Below, in pieces: positions 16,274-23,074 of a DNA stretch of 27,171 nt. How positions within the stretch are numbered: the first letter of the stretch is position 1; each line of letters starts with the position of its first letter. The notes beneath the pieces are model-generated. The model saw only the letters and a program-made list of their open reading frames with translations, was not told the DNA's origin and did no database searches. The translations under genes were made by a program, and so were the position numbers. The DNA lies in NCBI GenBank assembly GCA_000961805.1, contig LADV01000325.1, forward strand, positions 1-27,171. The letters run 5' to 3'. The DNA is from Peptococcaceae bacterium BRH_c23 (GTDB lineage Bacteria; Bacillota_B; Desulfitobacteriia; Desulfitobacteriales; Desulfitobacteriaceae).

Positions 16274-16366
16274 AGTATTATAAAAAAGGATTTTTAAGGA
16301 TGGAAGGGGAAGAAAGCTTATGGAACAAATTGCCTTAAACTGACAAGAGGAGTGATGTTTTGAATC

Positions 16367-17044
16367 TTGATTGCCGAAGATGAGAAAGATCTCCGTGAGC
16401 TTTTAAAGCTGTTGCTTATTAAGGAAGGATATCATGTTTATGATGCGTTTAATGGTTTAGTAGCTCACGAAATCTTTCTAAAACATTCGATTGATCTTGC
16501 TATACTCAACGTCATGATGCCAAAATTAGATGGTTTTAATCTGCTTCGCAAGATACGAGAAACGAGTGAAATTCCGGTCATCTTTTTAACTGCTCGGGGA
16601 GAGGATATGGATAAAATTTTAGGATTAGGACTTGGTGCAGATGATTATATGATTAAACCTTTTAGTGCACTGGAACTTGTAGCAAGAGTTCAAGCCCAGC
16701 TGCGAAGGTCTTATAACTATGCAAGCAAGACAGCAAACCAAGACTCTAGATTAGCGATTGGGGATTTAACTCTGGATCATGATGGGTGTAGTGTCTATAA
16801 AGCTGGTCAGCTACTAGAGCTTAATGCTAAGGAATATAAGCTCCTTGAACTATTTATGCATAATATTGGCAGGGTCTATACGAAGAAACAACTCTATGAA
16901 GCAGTTTGGGAGGAGGAGTATTATGGGGATGCTAATACCATAATGGTTCACATAAGCCACCTAAGAGAGAAGATTGAAGATAATCCTAAAGAAGCAAAGT
17001 ATTTAAAAACCATTAGAGGGATAGGATATAAGTTTCTTCAATAG
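16367..17044 (+). CDS. OmpR/PhoB-type response regulator lacking the phospho-acceptor Asp; damaged start
   Basis: Receiver domain (1-110) plus winged-helix effector domain (about 130-225; ELNAKEYKLLELFMHN, TIMVHISHLREKIED, LKTIRGIGYKFLQ). The acidic pair (IAEDE), the LTAR Thr and the IKP Lys are present, but the phosphorylation site reads AILNVMMPKLDG, codon AAC at 16508-16510, so Asp is Asn (residue 48 from the TTG). The natural start appears to be ATG 16355 (MF-TGA-ILIAEDE), with an in-frame TGA at 16361. The first usable start after it is TTG 16367, which removes most of the first beta strand. No histidine kinase gene is adjacent. Either a phosphorylation-independent orphan regulator made at low level, or a gene beginning to decay. 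Confidence 0.85.
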   Translation: MIAEDEKDLRELLKLLLIKEGYHVYDAFNGLVAHEIFLKHSIDLAILNVMMPKLDGFNLLRKIRETSEIPVIFLTARGEDMDKILGLGLGADDYMIKPFSALELVARVQAQLRRSYNYASKTANQDSRLAIGDLTLDHDGCSVYKAGQLLELNAKEYKLLELFMHNIGRVYTKKQLYEAVWEEEYYGDANTIMVHISHLREKIEDNPKEAKYLKTIRGIGYKFLQ

Positions 17045-17106
17045 AGTGAACGCGTTTGTTTTGACATATTTGTTCTTGTGTAGAGTTTAGAACTCATTAG
17101 AACCCA

Positions 17107-18294
17107 TTACAACTCGTGCATAGGATCGCCTAACTGTTTCCTTGTCTGTTCTAGAGCTTTCTCTAAAATAGGCAGATCTTGAGGTGTTAGAATTTGCTCG
17201 GTGCCGTCTTTGATTTTTTGAATGGTTTCTAAGATCGGCACAACCCTATATTGAAGTTTGCCGTTACTTCGATAAGCGTGAGAATAAGTAGCATCATACG
17301 AAATCTTCTTCAGGCTTGTGGTATTAGTGTCAAAGTCTTTAACAAACTGCAGATTAAGTACCAGCCCGCTGTTTCTTTCCAGGCCGTTCTGCGCACTGAT
17401 GAAGTTGCCCAGGGAATAGATGACGAATTTGTTTTTGCCATTAATTTTCTTAATTTCCATGGGTTCAATGACATGAGGATGACTTCCCAAAATCACATCA
17501 ACGTCAGCTTCGAGAAACTTTTGGGCGAGTTCCTTTTGTTGTTCTGTGGGTTGTTGACGATACTCCTCGCCCCAGTGCAGTACTAAGACTAAAACATCCA
17601 CCTTTGGTCTCAGAGTAGAGATATCTGCCATGATTTTGTCAGGGTCCATGATATTGACCAAGTAGGGGGCATGCTGTGGGAGAGGGATGCCGTTGACGCC
17701 GTAAGTATAAGCAATATATCCAATCTTAATGCCGCGAACTGATTTAATAAGCGGTGAGTTATGCGCTTCAAGATTTGAAAAGCAACCGGTGGTATCCAAT
17801 GAAGCGTTTCGTAGAACTTCTAAGGTTCGAAGCGCACCTTTATATCCCCTGTCTAGGATATGGTTGTTGGCGGTTACTATTAGGTCAAATCCAGACTTTT
17901 TAAAGGTATCAGCTATAGCATCTGGACTATTGAACAGGGGGTAGCCAGTATACCCAGAGTCCGGTCCTGCCATGGGTGCTTCAAAATTGGTTGAGGCATA
18001 GTCGCCAACTTTAATCAAGTGTTCCACTGGAGAGAAGAAGGAATCGAAGTTGTATGATCCTTCCAGTTGTTGGCCTCCCCAAATCTGAGTGTTGTGCATT
18101 AAAATGTCGCCTGTCGCGACAAGTGTGATCGCTTCTGTTTTAGGAGCTTTGGGTTCTGGATTGGTTGAGGGTTGCTGTACGACTCCTGAGACCTCAGAAG
18201 GAGTCAATGAGGATGACAGGGTAGGGATAGTGGAGCAGCCTGTTAAGATCAAACATAAGACTAACATAAGGAAACTTTTCACGTTTAACATCAT
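17107..18294 (-). CDS. CapA-family metallophosphatase-like lipoprotein
   Basis: 395 residues. The lipoprotein signal ends in LTGC with Cys 20, so it is anchored outside the membrane. A Ser/Pro-rich linker follows, then the CapA/PgsA-type domain with calcineurin-like metal-site motifs: VATGDILMHN, TNFEAPM, VTANNHILDRG, LVLHWGEEYR, ILGSHPHVIEP and IYSLGNFISA. Members are associated with poly-gamma-glutamate capsule assembly or release in Bacillus; many stand alone, as here, with no capBC next to it, so the substrate is unknown. The start region has only a distant AGGGGA. It converges on the response regulator. Confidence 0.88.
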   Translation of the reverse strand: MMLNVKSFLMLVLCLILTGCSTIPTLSSSLTPSEVSGVVQQPSTNPEPKAPKTEAITLVATGDILMHNTQIWGGQQLEGSYNFDSFFSPVEHLIKVGDYASTNFEAPMAGPDSGYTGYPLFNSPDAIADTFKKSGFDLIVTANNHILDRGYKGALRTLEVLRNASLDTTGCFSNLEAHNSPLIKSVRGIKIGYIAYTYGVNGIPLPQHAPYLVNIMDPDKIMADISTLRPKVDVLVLVLHWGEEYRQQPTEQQKELAQKFLEADVDVILGSHPHVIEPMEIKKINGKNKFVIYSLGNFISAQNGLERNSGLVLNLQFVKDFDTNTTSLKKISYDATYSHAYRSNGKLQYRVVPILETIQKIKDGTEQILTPQDLPILEKALEQTRKQLGDPMHEL

Positions 18295-18419
18295 AATTAC
18301 TCTAATTCCCCTAACTCATTAAGATCGCTTTAGAAGAAGCGGTGGGATTGATATGATATAATCGTTGTTACCATTATGACTGAAGTACGAATTTTGAGCA
18401 ATACATTTTCTGGAAGTAA

Positions 18420-18701
18420 AAACTACAACCAGAAAGTGAAGAAGCGATACTCTTTAATTCCCACACTCACGCTGATTTGTCGGATAATAGTGTGGTATTA
18501 AACCAACCTTACACTAAAGTTCATACTGGCGCAGTACATTATACCATCGTACGTCGTGCTGAAGGTCAATCTAGAACAAGAGAACCTCTTATTAAGGGTT
18601 TATATATAGAAGTCTATGGCAATAAGGTAGTGATAAAAGGAAGAGATCTGAAAGAAAAATCTTGGCTCTTTACTCAGGTAATCCCCAGTAAACTCGGTTA
18701 A
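18420..18701 (+). pseudogene. C-terminal remnant of a calcineurin-like metallophosphoesterase
   Basis: A frame open from TAA at 18417-18419 to TAA at 18699-18701 encodes SHTHADLSDNSVVLNQPYTK and then VHTGAVHYTIVRR, which is the terminal metal-binding HxH motif and the following strand of metallophosphoesterases. The N-terminal two thirds, with the other metal ligands, is absent and there is no ATG before the motif; TTG 18477 would lose it. The last codons and the stop come from copy A of the 34-bp palindrome, so both ends of the gene have been lost. Confidence 0.6.
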
Positions 18702-18721
18702 CTAAAGTTGAACATCGAGTC
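18687..18721 (+). repeat. 34-bp palindrome, copy A
   Basis: AGTAAACTCGGTTAACTAAA followed by GTTGAACATCGAGTC. The consensus folds as ACTCG-TTCAAC-TAAA-GTTGAA-(CAT)-CGAGT, a stem with a three-base bulge. Similarity to copies B and C goes on for about 8 more bases (CGGT). It supplies the stop of the phosphoesterase remnant. Confidence 0.85.
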
Positions 18722-18918
18722 AACGGTTGATTTAATTGAATGGGGACCTAAAGAAAACCACATTGAGGTTGCTTTTCTTATAATTAAAAAGTGTCATATA
18801 TAAGACAGAACGATTATTATCTAAGCATTTTTACTTGGACTGTAGCTTTAATATAATTCGATTAGCAGATATAATGGACTATACATAATTGAGAAGATCA
18901 TAATCTGGAGGTTCGACT

Positions 18919-19329
18919 ATGAAAGTATTAAAAGCCATGCAAATGAATCGTTGTATAGGCTGTTTATCTTGTATGATAACTTGTGCCAGCGTAAATCAGC
19001 AGGACCATTCCATTTTAAAAAGTGCTATTCGCATCAAAACAAGTGGAGGATTATCGGGCAAGTTTGTAGCGATTGTCTGCCAAGCCTGCCAAGGGGACGT
19101 TCCCTGTGCAGAAGTTTGTCCGACCGGAGCCCTTGTCAAGCGTCAAGGTGGAGGGGTAATTCTAGACAAAGATAACTGTGTCGGATGTCAACGCTGCGTT
19201 CTTGCCTGCACAGTCGATGCTATCTATTTCGACCCTGACACCAAAAAACCTATTGTCTGTAAACATTGCGGTGTCTGTGCGCGATTTTGTCCACATGGAT
19301 GTTTACAGTTAACAGAGGGGGTACGGTGA
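18919..19329 (+). CDS. Polyferredoxin, 4x[4Fe-4S], electron-transfer subunit of AOR (AorA-like)
   Basis: 136 residues with 17 Cys, 16 of them in four cluster motifs: CIGCLSCMITC, CQACQGDVPCAEVC, CVGCQRCVLAC and CKHCGVCARFC. The start follows GGAGG by 8 bases. Its TGA overlaps the ATG of the next gene by one base (TGATG), giving tight translational coupling to the tungsten subunit. In the Aromatoleum-type complex AorA is such a polyferredoxin that wires AorB units together, with AorC as the flavin subunit; no AorC gene is visible here, so ferredoxin is the likely outside partner. A cytosolic location is expected, as there is no signal or membrane segment. Confidence 0.9.
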   Translation: MKVLKAMQMNRCIGCLSCMITCASVNQQDHSILKSAIRIKTSGGLSGKFVAIVCQACQGDVPCAEVCPTGALVKRQGGGVILDKDNCVGCQRCVLACTVDAIYFDPDTKKPIVCKHCGVCARFCPHGCLQLTEGVR

Positions 19330-21074
19330 TGTTATACGAAAAGGCGATTCGGGTTTTAGACATAGATCTCGCTACGGGCATAATTAAAATCACGCGGAGG
19401 ACTGATTTGACCGAGTATCTCGGTGGGGTTGGTGTGGCGTCTAAATTGCTCGAGGAGACTATGCGACCAGAACTTCCACCCTTAGCCCCCGAACAACCGA
19501 TGGTCTTGGCAATTGGCGCAATCTCTGGAATTTACCCCCTGATTACCAAGACTGTGGGGATGTTTATTTCTCCCTTGACAGGTGAGTTAGGGGAAAGTTA
19601 CGTGGGAGGAAGACTGGCCTTGACGTTATCGATGGCAGGCTATGATGCGGTCGTAATTCATGGTCAAGCCTCTCGGCCTTCTTATATTTCGTTTAATGGC
19701 GGAAACATCGAAATCAAAGATGCTCGTGCAATATGGGGAATGGATTCGGATACTGTTGGCCAATTTATTCGAGATCATGAAAAAGGAAGCGGTAAGCGTA
19801 GCATTATGAGAATCGGTCCTGCTGGAGAGAAGATGGTCAAGTTTGCCAGCGTTTGCGTGGATACTTATCGGCATTTTGGTCGGCTAGGGTTAGGTGCTGT
19901 GATGGGGAGCAAAAACCTGAAGGCTATTGTGGTTACTGGAGACAAGACCACGAAAATCCAAGACCCTAAAGACTATTTTCGTGTTTATCAATCGATTTTC
20001 AAATCGGTCACTGAAACGGATCTCATGTCAAAATATCATGACCAGGGCACCTCAATCAATGTGGAAGCAATCAACGAATTAGGAGCTTTGCCTACCAAAA
20101 ATCTGACGGATAACCGCTTTGATGGGGCTGATCAAATCAGCGGAGAATCCTTTGTCAAGAATAATCTCGTCCGTAAGATGGCTTGTACGGGTTGTCCTGT
20201 GGGATGTATTCATATTGGCCAATTTCGACGAGTCTTTGACGAGGGTTATGACTATGAATCGGTGAGCGTTGCTTACGATTATGAGCTTATTTATGCTCTG
20301 GGAACGTTACTCGGCATTAGCAAGACGGATGAAGTCTTACATCTTATCGAAGCGGTGGAAAAGACAGGCTTGGATGCCATATCGACTGGTGTCTCCTTGG
20401 CTTGGGCAACTGAAAGCTTAATGAAAGGGATTGTGACGGAAGCAGAAACTCTTCTTCCGCTAGCCTTTGGAGATACGAATAAGTATTATCGGGCTGTCAT
20501 GTATCTAGCGAACCGTGAGAATGATTTTTATCGTGTTCTGGGAGAGGGGACACGATCTGCTGGAGAGAAGCATGGGGGCAAAGACTTTGCTCTTCAGGTT
20601 GCCGGCAATGAAATCCCAGGTTATCACACGGGCTATGGAAACATAGTTGGGCTTACCGTAGGCGCTCGGCACTCACATTTATGTAATGCTGGTTACGCGG
20701 TTGACCAATCTATAAAACAATTTGACGAGAACAAAGCCGTCGATGCACTATTCGACGAAGAACTCGAACGCTGTGTTCTAAACTCTCTAGTTATCTGTCT
20801 CTTCGCTCGAAAATTGTATAACCGAGAAACAGTCCTGAAAGCGCTAAAGGCTGTTGGCTATGAACTTACAGACGAAGATCTCACAACAATCGGCAAAAAG
20901 GTTTTGGCGACGAAGCTACGCATTAAAGAAAAACTAGGTTTTGATCCTCGGCAGGTGAAATTACCAAAACGTTTCTTCGAAACGCCTAGTATGCATGGCA
21001 AGCTCGACTCGTCTGTAGTGCAAAGAATGATTCAGCAGTATGTAGAAAAATGTTCGCTGCTACTAACAAAATAA
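19329..21074 (+). CDS. aor: Aldehyde:ferredoxin oxidoreductase, tungsten subunit (AorB-like)
   Basis: 581 residues from ATG 19329, with GAGGGGG just upstream inside the ferredoxin gene. It has AOR family marks: YLGGVGVASKLLEE, GELGESYVGGRLALTLSMAG, AGYDAVVIHG, FGRLGLGAVMGSKNLKAI, and the cluster motif ACTGCPVGC with Cys 286, 289 and 293, closely matching the known Pyrococcus positions. The probable fourth ligand is Cys 490 in NSLVICLF. It oxidises aldehydes to acids, or reduces acids, with ferredoxin through a tungsten bis-pterin. Aromatic acyl-CoA reductases of the Bam type share this fold, so the substrate cannot be fixed by eye. Copy B of the palindrome begins on its stop codon. Confidence 0.92.
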   Translation: MLYEKAIRVLDIDLATGIIKITRRTDLTEYLGGVGVASKLLEETMRPELPPLAPEQPMVLAIGAISGIYPLITKTVGMFISPLTGELGESYVGGRLALTLSMAGYDAVVIHGQASRPSYISFNGGNIEIKDARAIWGMDSDTVGQFIRDHEKGSGKRSIMRIGPAGEKMVKFASVCVDTYRHFGRLGLGAVMGSKNLKAIVVTGDKTTKIQDPKDYFRVYQSIFKSVTETDLMSKYHDQGTSINVEAINELGALPTKNLTDNRFDGADQISGESFVKNNLVRKMACTGCPVGCIHIGQFRRVFDEGYDYESVSVAYDYELIYALGTLLGISKTDEVLHLIEAVEKTGLDAISTGVSLAWATESLMKGIVTEAETLLPLAFGDTNKYYRAVMYLANRENDFYRVLGEGTRSAGEKHGGKDFALQVAGNEIPGYHTGYGNIVGLTVGARHSHLCNAGYAVDQSIKQFDENKAVDALFDEELERCVLNSLVICLFARKLYNRETVLKALKAVGYELTDEDLTTIGKKVLATKLRIKEKLGFDPRQVKLPKRFFETPSMHGKLDSSVVQRMIQQYVEKCSLLLTK

Positions 21075-21106
21075 TGAACTCCTTAAACTAAAGTTAAACA
21101 TCGAGA
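21074..21106 (+). repeat. 34-bp palindrome, copy B
   Basis: ATGAACTCCTTAAACTAAAG followed by TTAAACATCGAGAC; it begins at the last base of the AOR TAA stop (TAATGAACTC). It is the most diverged in the stem arms, with mismatches that weaken the hairpin. Confidence 0.75.
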
Positions 21107-21219
21107 CTTTGGTAGAGGATCTAACCGATTGGTGAAGTAGCTTTGTTGAGCTCTTGAATAACAATCTCCGTATAGAACGAGAACAATGGGTAGAGGATAA
21201 TGCTAGGTATAATAAATGA
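21082..21219 (+). other. Coding-like fragment interrupted by TGA
   Basis: In one frame this reads KLNIETLVEDLTDW, TGA at 21133, then SSFVELLNNNLRIEREQWVE and on to TGA 21217. It has no start codon or ribosome site and no recognised family. A similar phrase, KLNIESTVDLIEW, occurs after copy A at 18705 in the same frame. It is probably gene debris. Confidence 0.3.
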
Positions 21220-21255
21220 CAGAACAGCAGAGTGACCGAAAGTATAGGTGAAATA

Positions 21256-21639
21256 ATGAATAGAGTTATTATTGTAGAAGGGAAAACCGACAAAAAGCAG
21301 CTGGAACGGATTTTGGATGAACCGGTGGAGATCGTCTGTACCTATGGGACATTGGGGCTTGATAAGTTAGAAGAATTGATTGCGGAGTATAGTGAGGATG
21401 AGGTCTGCGTACTTTTGGATGCCGATGATGCTGGCAACAAAGCTCGGCGTTTGTTTAAGCAAGAGTTTCCCAACGTTCGACATGTCTATACCCACAGGAT
21501 GTACCGAGAGGTGGCAACTACCCCACTCAACGTTTTGGCACAAATTCTTGAGGGTGCCCACTTTGCCGTAAAAATGCTGGACGGAGAAGAAATTAATAAC
21601 CGCAGGTTAAGCAACCGAAGCTATAATAATCATGATTGA
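21256..21639 (+). CDS. Small Toprim-domain protein
   Basis: 127 residues from ATG 21256 (AGGTGA 6 bases upstream); a GTG 8 codons earlier, 21232, is a possible alternative. The Toprim pattern is clear: VIIVEGKTDK with the catalytic Glu, a loop of strands, and VLLDADDAGNKARR with the Asp-x-Asp. The small size recalls RNase M5-like or OLD-like stand-alone Toprim proteins, but the C-terminal half (AQILEGAHFAVKML) is short, so a maturation nuclease role is only a guess. There is no terminator directly after it; nitroreductase debris follows. Confidence 0.8.
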   Translation: MNRVIIVEGKTDKKQLERILDEPVEIVCTYGTLGLDKLEELIAEYSEDEVCVLLDADDAGNKARRLFKQEFPNVRHVYTHRMYREVATTPLNVLAQILEGAHFAVKMLDGEEINNRRLSNRSYNNHD

Positions 21640-21644
21640 TTAAG

Positions 21645-21810
21645 CGGTATGATCGTAGAGAAATCCTAGAAATTGGAAAAAAGAGATATTCTTGAACCTA
21701 TTAACCTTTTGGCTATAGGATACGCGAAAGGGGAAGTTCTTTCTTCAGAAAGACATAATCAAGTACGTAAGTCCTTAATGGACTTTGTATCGTTTGAAAC
21801 ATACGACTAT
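21645..21810 (+). pseudogene. C-terminal remnant of a nitroreductase-like protein
   Basis: Reads RYDRREILEIG in one frame and, after a shift in an A-rich stretch near 21676-21683, DILEPINLLAIGYAKGEVLS then ERHNQVRKSLMDFVSFETY, the usual end of nitroreductase-family proteins (xxLxxIGYPxE ... RKPLxExVxxE). The body of the gene is missing. A terminator overlaps its end. A longer frame that runs on to 22110 through the adjacent element is spurious. Confidence 0.5.
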
Positions 21811-21842
21811 AAAGAAGAGCGGGTTAAACCCGCTCTTCTTTA
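21810..21842 (+). terminator. Rho-independent terminator, 14-bp stem
   Basis: TAAAGAAGAGCGGG pairs perfectly with CCCGCTCTTCTTTA around TTAAA, with a T-rich tail. It probably ended the nitroreductase gene now in ruins and would also stop read-through from the Toprim gene. Confidence 0.85.
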
Positions 21843-21881
21843 TTCCTACATAATTTACGACTTTTACCCGTTTTTATCCAA

Positions 21882-22116
21882 TTGTAAGACTCCCACTTCA
21901 AGTGGGAGTGGTACGCCTGGCTCCGCTTCGGTGACGAAAGCCTCCTGTGGAGGGTTTCGCCGAGCCGTCTTCCCAATACGAACACTTGGCGGCGAAGGAG
22001 GTAGAGTCCATCCTACGGCGCGAAAGTATTCGTCTGTGGATCTGCGCCTTCGGCATAAGTCTCCATTGGAGACTTACGTCACCGAAGACTCGATGTTCAA
22101 CTTTAGTTGAACGAGT
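21882..22116 (-). mobile_element. Non-autonomous IS200/IS605-like element with structured interior
   Basis: On the minus strand the left end is the palindrome copy C and the right end is ACTCCCACTTGAAGTGGGAGT (21889-21909) then CTTACA, a hairpin form I associate with TnpB-type elements. There is no transposase or TnpB frame. The interior is heavily structured: an 11-bp perfect inverted repeat CTTCGGTGACG at 21926-21936 and 22077-22087 encloses a 13-position stem with GGAGG/CCTCC (21933-21961), a 9-bp stem TAAGTCTCC/GGAGACTTA (22056-22076) and GGCGC/GCGCC. It lies between a terminator and the SCP2 stop codon. Confidence 0.6.
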
Positions 22117-22120
22117 TCAC
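22087..22120 (-). repeat. 34-bp palindrome, copy C (element left end)
   Basis: On the minus strand GTGAACTCGTTCAACTAAAG then TTGAACATCGAGTC, the best-preserved copy. Its TGA is the stop codon of the SCP2 gene (22119-22117), so the element sits exactly on the gene end. Confidence 0.9.
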
Positions 22121-22443
22121 TGATAGGATTTAACGATCTCTTGAAGCTTTAAAGCTAATCCCATTTTTCCTTCAACCTTTAAACTACCAGTCATAAAGGC
22201 CATCGTTGCATTAAGATTATCATTGAGTAATTTTGAGAAATTTTTCTCATTGAGGATTAAGGTTACCTCTGCATTATGTACATTTCCTTCTACTACTTCC
22301 ACTTGACCGTTTTTAAGGACTATTTGTAATGAACCACTTTCCTCAAGATTAATTTGAAACACGCGGTCTTTTTCTTCCTTGATATGCTCTGGGTTTGCGT
22401 TCATTTTCTCCACAAGTGCATTTAGTTCAGCTGTCACACTCAT
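22117..22443 (-). CDS. SCP2 sterol-binding-domain protein
   Basis: 108 residues, ATG with GGAGG 8 bases upstream. A single SCP2 domain of usual length: KDRVFQINLEESGSLQIVLK, VHNAEVTLILNEKNFSKLL, and MAFMTGSLKVEGKMGLALKL toward the end. Stand-alone bacterial SCP2 proteins are thought to bind acyl chains or other hydrophobic ligands; the ligand is unknown. A strong promoter with a palindromic operator on the start site suggests ligand-responsive repression, TetR-like in site form. No regulator gene is adjacent. Its TGA is shared with the palindrome copy C. Confidence 0.88.
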   Translation of the reverse strand: MSVTAELNALVEKMNANPEHIKEEKDRVFQINLEESGSLQIVLKNGQVEVVEGNVHNAEVTLILNEKNFSKLLNDNLNATMAFMTGSLKVEGKMGLALKLQEIVKSYQ

Positions 22444-22474
22444 AGTGATGTCCTCCCCCTCCCAATTTAATAAT

Positions 22475-22490
22475 ATGAATAGCTATTCAT
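22475..22490. promoter_or_regulatory. Palindromic operator of the SCP2 gene
   Basis: ATGAATAGCTATTCAT is a perfect 16-bp palindrome. It covers the predicted transcription start on the minus strand. The TGAAT-N4-ATTCA form is like sites bound by TetR-family regulators of lipid genes; that assignment is by analogy. Confidence 0.75.
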
Positions 22491-22494
22491 TTAG

Positions 22495-22523
22495 AATATA
22501 CCATATAAAAGTAATTCTTTCAA
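22495..22523 (-). promoter_or_regulatory. Sigma-A promoter of the SCP2 gene
   Basis: On the minus strand TTGAAA (22523-22518) and TATATT (22500-22495) are exactly 17 bases apart. Initiation would fall inside the operator at 22475-22490. Confidence 0.8.
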
Positions 22524-22679
22524 AACATTTTTAATTTGTAGAAGTATTCAAATTATGCATTTGTTTAATCAAGGAAGCTATTTTATATCGATTATAGAAA
22601 TAAATTACTTAAATGATAAAAGTTCCCAAAAATGTTTATATGAATATAATGTAACAAATAGAAGGAGGTGTGTTATCTG

Positions 22680-22919
22680 ATGTATGGTTGTGTAGGTAAA
22701 CCAATTTGTTGTCCTCCACAATATTGCGTGCGAGACTATTACACTCAACGTATTGTTCCGGTGATTCATCCTATTGTGAATATTAATCGTCAGAATATTG
22801 TCGATGTTCCCCAGCATTATTATCAGACGACGACAAGAAACGTTGTTGTTGACCAAGGTTTTCAAGCTGATTTCGGTAGATTTGGTTATACAGGGTACAC
22901 TGGAGGTCGACTCTTTTAA
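22680..22919 (+). CDS. CotD-like spore coat protein
   Basis: 79 residues from ATG 22680, preceded by GAAGGAGGTG with a 9-base gap; the in-frame GTG 12 bases upstream lies within this site. Composition is coat-like: Cys and Tyr early (MYGCVGKPICCPPQYCVRDY), then YTQRIVPVIHPIVNINRQNI, which resembles the IVPHIHP core of Bacillus CotD, Tyr/Gln-rich middle, and a Gly/Tyr tail (GYTGYTGGRLF). A TATAAT at 22645 with weak TTCCCA 16 bases upstream is the only promoter I see; no clear sigma-K site. It has its own terminator. Confidence 0.75.
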   Translation: MYGCVGKPICCPPQYCVRDYYTQRIVPVIHPIVNINRQNIVDVPQHYYQTTTRNVVVDQGFQADFGRFGYTGYTGGRLF

Positions 22920-22935
22920 TCATGTGAAAATTCTT

Positions 22936-22963
22936 AATGCCACGCTTGGGTAAGCGTGGCATT
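22936..22963 (+). terminator. Terminator of the CotD-like gene
   Basis: AATGCCACGCTT pairs perfectly with AAGCGTGGCATT around GGGT, 17 bases after the stop. There is little of a T tract beyond the stem. Confidence 0.85.
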
Positions 22964-23074
22964 TGACCTAGTCTGCTGTTGGTCAGCTATGTATAGCTAA
23001 AGAACACATGTCAAATAATAGTTGTAAGTGAAACAGGGCGAGTTCACAAAAAAGAGGTTTTGGAGGGTGCATTC

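Noticed and set aside
16355..16372. TGA in the response regulator as a selenocysteine codon
   Set aside because: There is no reason for Sec at codon 3 of a receiver domain, and no SECIS-like stem follows; a nonsense change or alternative start is simpler.
21673..22110. A 145-codon frame as a real protein
   Set aside because: Only the first 45 or so codons resemble a protein family; the remainder runs through a terminator hairpin and the structured element.
23036..23048. Fifth copy of the 34-bp palindrome
   Set aside because: Only about 9 bases (CGAGTTCAC) match; this can occur by chance.
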